The notes under the pieces are model-generated. The model was not told the origin of the DNA, did no database searches, and saw only the letters and a program-made list of their open reading frames with translations. Shown one piece after another: positions 1 through 10,599 of a DNA stretch of 64,000 nucleotides; positions within the stretch are counted from its first letter, which is position 1, and every line of letters starts with the position of its first letter. This DNA comes from Raphanus sativus (taxonomy: Eukaryota; Streptophyta; Magnoliopsida; Brassicales; Brassicaceae): positions 14,509,228-14,573,227 of the forward strand of contig NC_079519.1 of NCBI RefSeq assembly GCF_000801105.2, in the 5' to 3' direction. A program made the position numbers and the translations under genes.

Positions 1-1
1 T

Positions 2-1443
2 CGCACTCAGAAGGTGAAAAGCGTTGATAACAGCAAGATTGATGAGCTCTCTGCCAAGGTCGATCAGCTGATCAAAAGCAATCAGAACCAGGTCTTCATC
101 ATGGAAGAATTCCCTCAGGATAAAGCAACCGCGGAAGGTACATCAGAGGCAGATCAGTCAGTTGAGGATCAGCATGAAGTGAGCTATGTGAATGGGCAAG
201 GATGGCAGTTCAAGAACTATCACCCAAACCCTAACGCGAGGAACAATCCCCACCTGTTCAATAACCCTAAACCAGACGATGCTGCCAAAGGAAATCAGGG
301 TCAGAAAAGTGGATACCAAAGGCCTTATGGCAATCAGGGAAGAACCTTTATCTTCTACCCAGCTCAGAATGCCCAGTTCCACAGCCAGAAACAGCCGGTT
401 AATCAGCAGGCTGCACAACCGGCTCAGTCTGCTCTGCATGATGACATGAAGAGCCTCGCAAATATGATGAGCCAACTGCTCCAAGGTCAGCAGATCCAGG
501 GAAAAGCACTGAACTAGGTTACCAACGACATCAACACCAGGATGAATCATATGTTCAGTGACCTGAGTGCCAAGTATGACAATGCCTCAAGCCATATGAG
601 ACAGATGAATATTCAGATTGCTCAGACTGCTGAGAGTGTGAAGAGACAGCAAGAAACTCTCCCTGGAAAAACAGATAAGAACACCAAGGAGTGCAATGCA
701 GTGGGTCTAAGGATTGGAAAGCAACTGCCTGATTTGGACCCCAGGAGATTCACATCGGCCGAGAAAGGGAAGCAGAAGGAGTCAGATCAGCCACCTGAAG
801 CTGTACCCACAGATGAGGAAGAGGCAGAACAACCTACTGAGACTGTTCCGGCTGAAGCAAAGCGAACCGCTGGGGTTGTTCCACCGACTGTAGCACCTTC
901 CCCTGCTCGTCAGTATGTACCAAAAGTACCCTACCCTGTTCCGGCTAAGGTTACACGCAAGGATAAGGAGGAGATGAAGTGCAGGAAGATGCTGGAAGAC
1001 CTAACTGTCAAGCTTCCTCTTATGAGTGCGATCCAGATGATACCATCAATGCGTAGCTTTGTGAAGGGACTGATCTCTGGGAAGATATCTGATGACAGCG
1101 AGTTCATGATTGTCTCTAAGGAGTGCAGTGCAGTGCTCCAGAACAAAAGCATCAAGAAACTGGGTGATCCGGGAAAATTTGTCCTCTCGGTTCAGATTGG
1201 AAGAACAGTCTTCTCATGCTCACTGGTCGATCTAGGGTCAAGCATAAACCTCATGCCCTATTCTGTGGCTAAACGCCTTGGATACACGGACTTCAAGCCT
1301 ACCAGGATGTCCCTAGTGTTTGCTGATCGATCTGTAAAGTCTCCAGTTGGGATCCTTGAAGATCTTCAAGTTTTGGTTGGGAACACACTGGTCCCTGCCC
1401 ATTTTGTTGTTCTGGAACTCGAAGAGGAGTCCAAGGACCCCTG
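2..1443 (+). pseudogene. Athila gag C-terminal part and start of aspartic protease (broken)
   Basis: One frame runs from the window edge to 1443, interrupted only by a TAG at 515-517. The first part is Gln/Asn/Pro-rich (for example NQGRTFIFYPAQNAQ), as in the C-terminal half of Athila gag. A charged Pro/Glu-rich linker follows (about 760-930). A conserved block starting near 955 leads to a retropepsin core: VQIGRTVFSCSLVDLGSSINLMPYSV near 1190-1275, with DLG as the catalytic triplet in place of the usual DTG/DSG. DLG is normal in Athila. The frame ends at 1442-1444, where a frameshift moves the rest of the protease (LILGRPF) into the next frame. Gag packages the RNA and the protease would cut the polyprotein. 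Non-functional as it stands. Confidence 0.88.
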
Positions 1444-2130
1444 ATCCTGGGCAGACCATTCATATGCACTGTTGGAGCTATCATTGATGTCCGACAAGGG
1501 AAGATTGATCTCCACTTTGGAGATATTATGATTAAGTTTGAGATGAATCAGATGCTCAAGAAGCCGATGCTGAATGGACAAACCTTCACTGTCCAAGAAG
1601 ATGGTGATCCGCTAGAGCCGCATAAGGGAATGATTGAGGAGATTCTCATTGATGATCCTCTTGAACTCGCCTTAGTCAGAGCTGAAGCCGAGCAGAGCTT
1701 AGAGAGCGTTGATGCTGATGCCTATGCCAAGTTCCTGGATTCAGCCAGAAGTATTGAAAGAATGGAGGCAAATCTAAGTCTGGGGGAGAACAGCGAGTCC
1801 AGCAAGTCGGCTGGAACAACCGCGCCTCAGAACCCGTTTGTTCCGGCAGCTCAGACCGATGACTCGTGGAGCAAGCTGAAAGCTGCAAAGGTAGAGCTCA
1901 AATCCCTTCCTAGGGGACTCAGGTATGCATTTCTTGGACCCAATTTTACATACCCTGTCATTGTAAATGCTGACCTGAATAATGCCGAGACTGCTCTGCT
2001 TTTGTGTGAACTGTGAAAATATCGTAAGGCATTAGGTTATTCTCTAGCTGACATACCTGACATTTCACCTGATCTGTGCATGCATAGAATACACCTGGAA
2101 GATGAATCGATGACTTCTGTAGAACATTAG
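1441..2130 (+). pseudogene. Athila protease C-terminus and protease-RT linker (broken)
   Basis: After the frameshift near 1440 the protease continues with LILGRPFICTVGAIIDV, the second conserved retropepsin block (ILGRPF). A long linker follows, leading to the RT. The frame is closed by TGA at 2014-2016 and TAG at 2128-2130, yet protein similarity to the family continues across both, so these are point nonsense mutations rather than ends. Both could come from a C-to-T change (CGA to TGA, CAG to TAG). The RT feature follows in the same frame. Confidence 0.82.
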
Positions 2131-3025
2131 AGGAGGTTAAACCCAAATCTAAAAGATGTTGTAAAGAAAGAGATAATGAAACTTCTAGAAGCTGGTGTAA
2201 TCTATGCGATCTCTGATAGTAAGTGGGTTAGTCCTGTTCATGTAGTACCTAAGAAGGGTGGGATCACTGTGGTAACAAATGAAAAGAATGAATTGATCCC
2301 TACTAGAACAATTACTGGTCATCGCATGTGCATTGATTTTCGTAAGCTGAATGCTGCGACTCATAAGGATCTCTTCCCACTTTCTTTTATTGATCAGATG
2401 CTTGAGAGATTGCTTTTAGATGGTTATTCAGGTTTCTTTCAGATTCCCATCCACCCAGACGATCAGGAGAAGACGACGTTCACATGCCCATATGGAACGT
2501 ATGCATACAGGAGAATGCCCTTTGGCTTGGGCAATGCTCCAGCGACCTCCCAACGCTGCATGATGTCGATTTTTACTGATCTGATCGAGGACATAATGGA
2601 GGTTTTCATTGACGATTTCAGCGTCTATGGAAGCTTCTTTCATGTCTGTTTGTCAAATTTGTGCAGGGTACTGAAGCGATGCGAGGAGAAGCATCTGGTG
2701 CTGAACTGGGAGAAATGCCACTTCATGGTCAAAGATGGGATTGTTCTGGGACACAAGATATCAGAGAAAGGCATTGAGGTGGACAAGGCAAAGATCGAGG
2801 TCATGATGAGTCTGCAGCCACCTACTTCAGTGAAGGGAATCAGGAGTTTCTTAGGACACACTGGTTTCTATAGTTGGTTCATCCAGGACTTCTCTAAGAT
2901 CGCGAGACCACTCACACGGTTGCTCTGCAAAGAAGCTCAGTTAGCCTTTGACAGCGACTGCCTAGCCGCATTCCACACGATCAAGGGAGCTCTAGTCAGT
3001 ACACTAGTTGCCAACCTCCAAATTG
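2131..3025 (+). pseudogene. Athila reverse transcriptase domain
   Basis: Copies retroelement RNA into DNA. RT motifs appear in order: a WVSPVHVVPKKGG block (about 2224), HRMCIDFRKLNAAT (about 2320), the FFQIPIHPDDQEKTTFTCP block (about 2434), RMPFGLGNAPATSQRCM (about 2512), and the catalytic FIDDFSVYG (about 2608), with Phe in the first position of the YxDD box as is common in Athila. The thumb and connection (GIRSFLGHTGFYSWFIQDFSKIARPL) reach about 2910. A one-base insertion near 3020 ends the frame. The domain itself has no internal stop from 2131 to 3020, so RT decay is milder than in the flanking linker. Confidence 0.93.
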
Positions 3026-3400
3026 GGATCTTCCTTTTGAGATCATGACAGATGCAAGTGATTTTGCAGTGGAGCAGTCCATGGACAGCGTAAAAACAAG
3101 AAGCTTCACGTGATATACTATGCGAGCAGGACCTTAGATGAAGCTCAGTGTCGATACGCAACCACAGAGAAGGAGCTCCTTGCCATCGTGTTCGCTTTTG
3201 AGAAGTTCAGATCCTATCTGGTCGGATCAAAGGTGATTGTGCACACAGACTACGCGGCTCTCAAGTACCTACTCACAAAGAAGGATGCTAAACCGTGGCT
3301 CTTAAGATGGATTCTCTTGCTCCAAGAATTTGATATGGAGATAAGAGACAAGAAGGGGGTTGACAATGGAGTGGCAGATCATCTCTCCAGGATGAAAGTG
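3026..3400 (+). pseudogene. Athila RNase H domain (frameshifted)
   Basis: Degrades the RNA strand of the RNA-DNA hybrid. The first catalytic Asp lies in MTDASDFAV (about 3045) in one frame. A base lost near 3070 moves the rest ([31 protein letters not shown]) into another frame, open from 3110. The conserved Glu ([10 protein letters not shown]) and the later Asp ([11 protein letters not shown]) are both present. The frame reaches 3403, where the inserted solo LTR supplies a TGA; the host coding sequence resumes in register at 4725 on the far side of the LTR. Confidence 0.9.
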
Positions 3401-4724
3401 TGACATACCATGAATTTCACCCGCTTTTAGCCATGGTATATGAGAGTTTTCAATCATATTTACTATGTTTTCAAAGTGTTTTAGAGTATTTTCAGGCACA
3501 GGTACCTAATTGAAGAAAGCAATACTTTTGAGGTATTTTTGGAGTATTTTCACGAATGAAGAATCGACCGATAGAAAACCTGTGAGATCGGACGATTGAA
3601 GCCAATTACAATCGATCGACAGATATCAAAGAGTGTCGATCGACATTAAGCCATTCGATGGATTACGATTTAGAAGATTTTCAAGTATCATAAAGTATGC
3701 TATTTACACACTAAGTCTCTGGCCGCCTGTTAGGCTTTATATACTAGGGTTTTGTATCATTTTAGAGGCAGACTTGCCTAGAGACCTAGTGGAGAAGAGA
3801 AGCAATTTGGCTACCTTAGGAGAAGAGTTAGAGTTGGAGAGATAGATCTGAGACTACAAAACAGAGAAGATCTTGAACTCCCTTTTATTTCTACTCATAC
3901 TCTTTGTGTTCCTTATTTCATATTAAGTTTTATTCAAACCATCATGATTTTGTCTCTCATGAATATGTCTGAGTAAACCTAATTGTTAGATTTAGGTTTC
4001 CCATAAGGGTGAATCATGTGATGAGATTGTGACAACTGTTAGGGTGATTAAATTAGTTCTTTCACTTTAGTTATTCTTTACACTAGATTTAGGATTGATC
4101 ACCCTTAAATCTAGATCTTAGGATTGATGAGATAACCAACTGTATGCTCTCAATTCCCAGAAATAAACAAAAGTGATCTAACTGACTAGACACATGCGAA
4201 AGATGGTCTAGATCATTAGAGAACTTTTTCTACCAAACCGATAATGCTTGCTCGAATTACCGTCGATCGATACAACCATCGTTGTAGCGATCGATTGTTT
4301 GAAAGGTGTATCGATCGATTAGACGAAAGTCGTATCGATCGACTCTTTTCTGTGATTAACAAACGACAGTTGAGATCCGGGATCTAGTCAAAGGAGACCC
4401 TACTGGTCGTACCTATTATCTGAGTTCAAAGAACTAAAACCCTAATGTCACTTTCAAACTGCATAAATTCATACCTGAGAAATACCTGAATCTAGCTATT
4501 TTCCTCATTAAGAAACAACCTTCATTTCAGTTACTGAATAACTTCCTTGTTCACCATATTATTTACTGCTTTAAAACCTATAAAACCTTAAGTCTATCTT
4601 CATCTCTAATTAATTGAACCTTCAAGTAATCCTAGAGTCCTTGTGGATTCGATCCCTAAGTACTGCATCTGAACCTCTTATTTGAGAGAGTAATTCACTT
4701 TTTAGGGTAATTTGAATGATATCA
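3401..4724 (+). mobile_element. Athila-type solo LTR inserted in pol, TSD AAGTG
   Basis: 1,324 bp beginning TGACATACCATG and ending AATGATATCA. It is flanked by a perfect 5-bp target duplication AAGTG (3396-3400 and 4725-4729). The ends match the LTRs of the array units further right (TGATATACCATGG and GAGTGATATCA), as does the segment GTGGATTCGATCCCTAAGTACT near the 3' end. No internal region or primer-binding site is present, so it formed by LTR-LTR recombination after insertion. The host pol frame is in register on the two sides. It holds several TCGATCGA-type motifs (4262-4345). Two short ORFs inside look spurious. Confidence 0.95.
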
Positions 4725-5653
4725 AAGTGTCAGATGAGACAGTTCTTGACGAGGAACAACCGATGGAATACGTCAATGCGATTGGTCTGTGCAACATGGA
4801 GCAGTTGTTACCTGTCAGCAAGGACTGTTCCCGCGTAGACGAAGCATTCACTGCAGTGATCCAGAAGCAGTACCCGAATCTTCCATGGTTTTCTGAGATT
4901 GCCAACTTCCTGGCAGCTGAGAAGGAACCTTTGAAGTTCATTGGGAATGAGAAGAGAAAATTTCTAAGGGAAGCGAAGCATTACTTCTGGGATGAGCCGT
5001 ATCTATATCGGCAAGGCAAGGATGGGATCTTCAGGAGGTGTGTTCCAGAGGATGATATTCCAGGGATCCTTCACCACTGTCATGGTTCCTCTTATGCTGG
5101 TCACTTTGCCACCTTCAAAACAGTTTCCAAGATTCTCCAAGCCGGTTTTTGGTGGTCCACTATGTTCAGAGATGCTCACGCTTTCATATAACGATGCAAT
5201 TCATGCCAAAGGATGGGGAGTATAAGCAAGAGAAACAAGATGCCTCAGAACTACATCTTGGAAGTTGAAGTGTTCGACTGCTGGGGGATCGATTTCATGG
5301 GACCATTCCCGGTCTCTCACAAGAACGAGTACATCTTGGTTGCTGTAGACTATGTCTCCAAGTGGGTAGAAGCAATTGCTAGTCCAACCAATGATGCACG
5401 AGTTGTAACCAAGATGTTCACCTCCATCATCTTCCCAAGATTTGGAGTGCCTAGAGTGGTTATAAGCGATGGTGGAACTCACTTCATCAATAAGTTGTTC
5501 CAAGGATTGCTGAGCAAGAATGGTGTGAAACACAAGGTTGCAACCGCCTATCATCCCCAAACAAGTGGTCAAGTGGAAGTTTCCAACAGAGAGATCAAGA
5601 GCATCCTGCAGAAGACTGTCAACACCACCCGCAAGGACTGGTGTTACCAATTG
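4725..5653 (+). pseudogene. Athila integrase, zinc-binding and catalytic core (truncated)
   Basis: Would insert the cDNA into the host genome. An HHCC zinc-binding module is present: HH/H residues around 5075-5110 (HHCHGSSYAGHFATFKT) and the CNSCQ pair at about 5192-5205. A TAA at 5189-5191 sits between the two halves; the frame is otherwise continuous. The catalytic core carries the first Asp in [10 protein letters not shown] (about 5285), the second in ISDGGTHF (about 5462) and the Glu in [11 protein letters not shown] (about 5570), so the D,D,E triad is complete. Homology stops near 5653 and unrelated sequence follows, so the C-terminal domain, any env-like ORF and the 3' LTR have been lost. 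Confidence 0.92.
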
Positions 5654-6012
5654 AAGAGTACGTGTGAAGGGTGAGATTTCAGAGAAACCCATACTTCACT
5701 GCATGACACCCGCATCCTCCCATCCCATACCCTGTTAACACGGACGACATCGACCGACACCAACATGATGGAATCGATCGACAAAGACATCCAAACAGCG
5801 ATCGACACCTGCCTATGACTACTCATGTGCGGCTATCATACATTAATGTACACCGCTTGGATGCTACCCAATACCCATCTCAGACATCAACAAAACAAAC
5901 TATAAACACCAATCAACAACCTGCATATCCACCAAAACAAAGGAAATCGACCCCAACTAACCTCTCATTCATTGAGACTGTCGATCGGCGACACAGACCT
6001 AGTGTCGATCGA
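5654..6012 (+). other. Unassigned Athila-related sequence with TCGATCGA motifs
   Basis: No domain is recognisable. The stretch contains several copies of the TCGATCGAC motif found in Athila-type elements elsewhere in this window (around 5743, 5773, 5795, 5985, 6003). A 66-codon ORF (5818-6015) is Thr/Gln/Pro-rich, like the non-conserved part of Athila gag, but I cannot align it. Most likely a scrambled piece of an Athila internal region lying between two breakpoints. Confidence 0.4.
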
Positions 6013-6600
6013 TGATACTTGCTCATATTACCCTATAGCAATATTACTCTCATTAAAAGAGGTCAATTGTAGTATTTAGGGATCGAATCCACAAAGAGCT
6101 GAGGAATCAATAGATCTTATCTTAACTAAGCTAGGTTGGAAATTTTTTAAAGCAATAAATAAAAGTAAAAAGGAAACTGGTTTGAGCAGGACAATTACTC
6201 AATGATGATTGATTTGGGTTAACAAGTATGATTTAAAGAGTTAGATCTAGGATTACTATTCAGGTTATCATGATTATAGAGGTATGACTACCTATATGAG
6301 ATGCTTGCATGATATTAAAGAGCCCAACTAAGCAATAGCCCAACTGTCGTTGTGACTATCTAATCACTAGAACCGATGAAACACCTCCGTTGTGAAAATA
6401 GGTTAGAGCGTCGGTCGGTGTGCTGTCGCCGATGTCGATCGACATATGACCCGCGTCTATCGATCGATTACTCTATAGGAGTATCGATCCATGCGCTACT
6501 AGTAAGCTTTAAGAGTGTGGCTGAATACAGTTCACCAAGTAATCTACCCAGTCAGTTGTCGCTTCTTCCAGGTAAATTACTGGCTCAGAGAAGATAGATC
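6013..6600 (-). mobile_element. Partial Athila LTR, minus strand
   Basis: Read on the minus strand, this is the 3' portion of an Athila LTR. The left edge (TGATACTTGCTCATATTACCC) is the reverse complement of the LTR 3' end, followed by the complement of the GGATTCGATCCCTAAATACT and CTCTTTTAATGAGAG segments seen in the array LTRs. Similarity fades near 6590-6600, where it joins 3' noncoding internal sequence instead of reaching the LTR 5' end, so part of the LTR is deleted. Strongly diverged from the array LTRs and therefore older. Confidence 0.75.
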
Positions 6601-7163
6601 CAAGGATTTGATCCACTTTAGTTCTCTAGCATTTCTGTAATCAGTAAACCTAAAACTGGTCTAGAAAGTGGTTAATGATAAGCAAAAATATCAATAAGAT
6701 CATTGTCCTCTTCTTGACTCAATAAAAACTTTTTGAAAAACATTTTTAGAAGACTCAAAATAATAGATAATAATTAGTAATCCCCCAGACATAAATTATA
6801 CTGTCCCTAGTGTAAAACAGTCGGAGTTTATAAAAGCCATAAATATAAGTAATGAATTTAACAAGTTAGAACGTTATACCTGACCGATACCATATCGATT
6901 GATGTAGATGAAAGAGTGTCGATCGTCGCGGATGTAGTGTAGTCGATCGATGTCGACTTGGTCGCTTCGGTCGATAGAGAAGGTAAACATCTACTTGGAT
7001 CTTTTTTTAGACCTGCATAGAATAATGACGAGAATAAGTAGTATTCGTAGATAATAATAGTAGAAATACCTAATAGTGGGTTGCCTCCCACTCAGCGCTT
7101 TATTATAGTCATTTAGCTTGACTTTGGAGGTTGGATGACTTAGTTGTGGTAGGAGCAGTTGTT
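6601..7163 (-). mobile_element. Athila 3' noncoding internal fragment, minus strand
   Basis: The reverse complement aligns by eye with the 3' noncoding region of the array units. In genomic order it shows the tract matching GTTTTTATTGAGT (about 6725), a TCCCCCAGAC complement of the AAGTCTGGGGG polypurine motif (6781-6790), a decayed hairpin (about 6796-6815), the TAAGCGCTGAGTGGGAGGCAAC block in complement (7080-7105), and a TCAAGCT segment. The order matches units 2 and 3, with deletions. It ends at 7163, where a different LTR begins. Confidence 0.75.
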
Positions 7164-8517
7164 TGCTGGTGTGAAAATTACCCAGTAGAGCTTACTCTCT
7201 CAAATAAGAGGTACAGCTGTAGTACTTAGGGATCGAATCACGAGGAGCTAGGGAACCAATTAAATAAAATCTACTAATCAATCCTAGGCAAGGTTGGTTT
7301 ATATGATGCAAATAAAAAGTAACAATTCCTAAAATGAGCAAGATAGTTGCTCTAACTAACAATATGATGGGTTGTTTAAATGTGATAAAGAGTGCTAGAC
7401 ATAGGGTTTCTATTCAGGAATGGAGATTATAATCTCTATAAATGCTTTAACAACTTGCTTGCATGATACTATAGATCTCAGCCGCTTAACTCAAGTGAAG
7501 TATCACTGGTTAAATTATCTAGATCTCTGGCCACACCTTTCGCATGATGACACAGAAAAAGAGTCGGTCGATATACTTTTGAGATATCGAGCAATACACC
7601 TTTCGAAGCGCCGATCGATTCACCTGTCGGGATATCGATCGACGGCTTCTAGATCTGCCTAGGCGCGAGCCGGATATGACCACAAGGTCTCAAGGAGGAA
7701 CTCTCGTTCTTCTCAACGGGAGACAGGTAAGCTCAAATGGATAATTCAAGATAATCAAAGATCCTAGTGATCTATGTTCTAGTTAGCTAATCTAAAACTA
7801 GCATAGGGTCCAATCCATTTGATGAGTATCACAACTTAGCAATTATAGTTTGGGGCTAATCCCACAAACCTATTTGAACTCTAGATCTAACAAGTAGACT
7901 ACTCAGACATAGCTAAACAATTCATAACAATAGATAGATGAAAGAATTGCATAGATAGAATAAAGTAGAAATACAAAAGGAGATGAGAAATCTCTCCAAT
8001 CTCTCAAACACAAATAAAACTCTAGTCTCTCTCTCACACTCTCTGCTTTGAGGGTTGTTAAAAGCTTGCTTCTTTCGAAGGTTGCCGTCAAAAGACACTT
8101 AGCAGGAATATTTAAGCATTTCCATTAGGTTAAAAACTCGTCAGGGGCAATCTCGTAATTTGGTGAAGTCTTGGTGAAGTAGTCGGCTAAACCATTTCGT
8201 CCTCGATATCGATCAACAACACTAGATGTGTATCGATCGATTATAATCTTATAGTACGCGGATCTTCTCAGCTACATCGATCGACGACTCAGGATGAGTA
8301 TCGATCGATTATAATCGCAATGTTGACTTCCGACTTAGTCTTGAATGGTCAACTCGGGTATATCATCTGTTGTACTCCAAAATGCTCCAAAAACATCACT
8401 TTCTCACAAAATGCTCCTGAACCTGAAAACATACTTAACATGCTAGAAAACAGATTAAATATATAATAAAATACTAGTATACCATGGTTAAAAACGGGTA
8501 AAATCTATGGTATATCA
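7164..8517 (-). repeat. 3' LTR of the minus-strand Athila derivative
   Basis: 1,354 bp. The left edge TGCTGGTGTGAAAATTACCC aligns with TGATAGTGCTCAAATTACGC of the partner LTR at 14554, and the right edge is CTATGGTATATCA. Its partner totals 1,335 bp once the nested element is removed. The two share long stretches, including the polypyrimidine run near 8015-8045 and the TCGATCGATTATAATC motifs near 8235 and 8305. A 62-codon minus ORF near 7903-8091 has no recognisable product. Confidence 0.9.
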
Positions 8518-8909
8518 TTACTCTTCTGACCACTGCCAAAAAAGTTTATGTTTCCACTCTGGTTTCCATATTTCTGAAATCCAGTACCTCCAATGTAGTT
8601 CACATCTTCCTCTGTATCATCTTCTCTAGCCTCTCCTTCTTCAGCTGAGCAGACTGGCTGCCCCAGAAATGCATGTAAATCATCTATCTTGGCTCTGACT
8701 TCATTCATCTGGTCTTCCCCAATGGCTGCAACCGATTTCTTCTTGTCAGAGTCAGTGTTCTTGGTGCTGCTGCTGTTGGCTAGGTTCTCAATAAGTCTCA
8801 CAGCCTCTATTGGATTCCTAGTGTTGAAGTTTCCCTCGCTAGCAGTATCAAGAGCCATCTGATACCTCAAGGCGATACCTCTGTAGAAAGTGCTTAGCAG
8901 CTGCACTTC
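8518..8909 (-). pseudogene. Athila gag, 3' part (split by CACTA insertion)
   Basis: Minus strand, reading from 8909 down. It begins with VQLLSTFYRGIALRYQMALD, then LDTASEGNFNTRNPIEAVRLIENLA, an Athila gag signature (Leu-Asp-Thr-Ala-Ser then Gly-Asn-Phe). A polar stretch with DDLHAFLGQPVC and GTGFQKYGNQ follows. The frame then runs straight into the LTR at 8518 and stops inside it, so gag C-terminus and pol were removed by deletion. It joins the gag 5' part (13567-14447) across the CACTA element. Gag forms the virus-like particle; this copy is dead. Confidence 0.88.
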
Positions 8910-9080
8910 CACTACAGGAAATGTGGGTAGTAATAGCGGACGAAAAACGCTATCATTCTCTTTTAATAGCGTTTCCTTGGACGCTCTGACATCGCCCGTT
9001 ACAATAGGTCCGACCCTTTTAATAGCGATTTTCGGTTGTGCTATTATTAAGTTTATAACAATAGCGCTTTTGTTGTCGCA
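8910..9080 (+). repeat. CACTA left terminal inverted repeat and subterminal repeats
   Basis: The terminal CACTACAGGAAATGTGGGTA is followed within 170 bp by AATAGCGGAC, AAACGCTATC, TTAATAGCGTTT, TTAATAGCGATT, GCTATTATTA and CAATAGCGCT. The repeated core is AATAGCG in either orientation. Confidence 0.9.
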
Positions 9081-9113
9081 ATTGTTAATATTTATAATAA
9101 CGTTTAACAAATG

Positions 9114-9700
9114 TTATTAAAAATAATAATTTGATTTTTCTCAGTAGCAAAGATAGCAAATGTTTCGTGTTATTAATTAGTTTTTTTAATTATCCAAAAA
9201 TTAATTAATAGTAATTAGTGAATTGATTTTTTTAATAATTAATTCGAAAATATGAAATAAAAACAATTTAAATTATTAAAAATCCAAAAACAATATAATT
9301 ATTTAAATCCCATAACACAACATTATCACATTCATACAAACCATAAAACATTTTTCCTTCTTTACACTACGAAATATTGGTATAATTAAAAACTAACTAA
9401 AACACATTAAACCAAAAACCTAATTAACACTAAACCTAAGTAGTCGCCTTCCTCAAGCTCCTTGTTTCTCTTTGGCCTTCCTCATGATTCATCTGTTTAT
9501 TCCACCTTCCTCAAAGTCTGTATGCATCCTCCACCTTCATCAAGTTTTCTGCAGTATCTGAAAAGCATACAAAACAAGTGTTGCTAATCCGTACAAGATT
9601 AACAAACAAGATAACTCATCTCAACATACATACTAACACGATTGTGCTTAAGTCTGCCGTATAGAGTAACGTTTTAGCTATAACCCTTCAAAGACAATGA
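9114..9700. other. CACTA interior, AT-rich, no gene seen
   Basis: AT-rich sequence between the left subterminal repeats and the first captured-exon candidate. 9440-9550 contains several CTTCCTCAA / CACCTTC short repeats. I recognise no coding signal, and no transposase-like translation on either strand. Confidence 0.6.
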
Positions 9701-9756
9701 ATCACAAGAGATATAAGCAAAACTCTGAGAAGAAGAAAGTCTCAGACTTTACTGTC

Positions 9757-9900
9757 ACAATACCTTCAAAGGCTGCACTTGGCATTCCAGTGAGAGACTG
9801 CAACATTCGTGTATGTTGATCATCATTGCCTTGATCTGCATCATTCTTGCTGTATACATCATCTTCTGACTCAACGTTTTCATCCTTCATTGTTGATAAA
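9757..9900 (-). pseudogene. Possible captured host exon, UTP14-like (tentative)
   Basis: On the minus strand a short frame reads an acidic stretch (ENVESEDDVYSKNDADQGND) followed by HTRMLQSLTGMPSAAFEG, then a potential GT donor (GAAG/GTATTGTGAC) near 9763. The RMLQ-ITGMP-AFEG pattern resembles the C-terminal part of the U3 snoRNP protein UTP14 as I remember it, but the match is short and from memory, so the name is tentative. It would be a second host fragment in the same CACTA element. A block GATAAGCAAAACTC...AAGAAAGTCTCAG (about 9714-9750) recurs at about 10248-10282. Confidence 0.35.
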
Positions 9901-10471
9901 GACAATTAACCAATAAGCAGCATATACCAAAGGACAGAACTAGATTTAAAGTACTAATTTCGAATACAAGAGATATTCCAAATAAAACAAGAACTCATCT
10001 AAACTTCCAAGAGTAAGAAAACCCCTAAACTTATGTTCAAACCTTTCAGACCAAACAAATCTTCTCTATTGTAATAATAATAATATATTGCAATTCATAC
10101 AGTGACGACAGTAGTAACAAAAGAGACAACACAAACAAAATAAGGAACTCGTCCACCTCAATCATTTAGAGAAGCAAGTTGCGTTGTAGGTTGTAGCTAA
10201 GTACTAAATTTTCCGACAAAATATACCCCAGATGAAAAGCAGCAGAGATAAGCAAAACTCAGAGAAGAAGAAAGTCTCAGTCTTTACGATCTGAGATAAG
10301 TAAATGACGGTGTTTGTGGCGACTCCGGTGAAGACGGATCTGAGAAGCGATGGTGGTGGTGGCGAGCGATGGGGGATGGGAGAGATGGCGATGGTGGTGG
10401 TGGTAACGAGCGATGGTGGTGGTGATGATGGTGACGACCGGCCGTTGCGTCTTCTCCGTTCTCTACCATCT

Positions 10472-10476
<5 letters not shown>

Positions 10477-10556
<80 letters not shown>
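10477..10556 (+). repeat. (CT)40 microsatellite
   Basis: About 80 bp of uninterrupted CT dinucleotides. On the minus strand it is (GA)40 and lies just upstream of an ATG at 10469 that opens a 61-codon frame with a run of seven His. Such GA tracts are common in plant 5' untranslated regions, so this may be the captured first exon of a host gene. The low-complexity reading frames through the tract are not real genes. Confidence 0.95.
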
Positions 10557-10558
<2 letters not shown>

Positions 10559-10599
10559 CTTCTCTGGGACGACTCGTAGATCTGAAAAGATAGTAAAAA

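Larger units (their letters stand above)
1..5653 (+). mobile_element. Athila-type Ty3/gypsy retrotransposon, 5'-truncated by the window and 3'-truncated in integrase
   Basis: Domains run in the order gag C-terminus, aspartic protease, reverse transcriptase, RNase H, integrase, which is Ty3/gypsy order. The FIDD polymerase box followed by FSVYG and the DLG protease motif are typical of the Athila branch. The coding region is broken by nonsense codons (515, 2014, 2128, 5189), by frameshifts near 1440, 3020 and 3070, and by a solo LTR at 3401-4724. No LTR of this element is visible. Its 5' end lies outside the window, and the sequence leaves the integrase abruptly near 5653. It is an old, dead copy; domain identity is read directly from translation and the clade name is from family knowledge. 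Confidence 0.93.
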
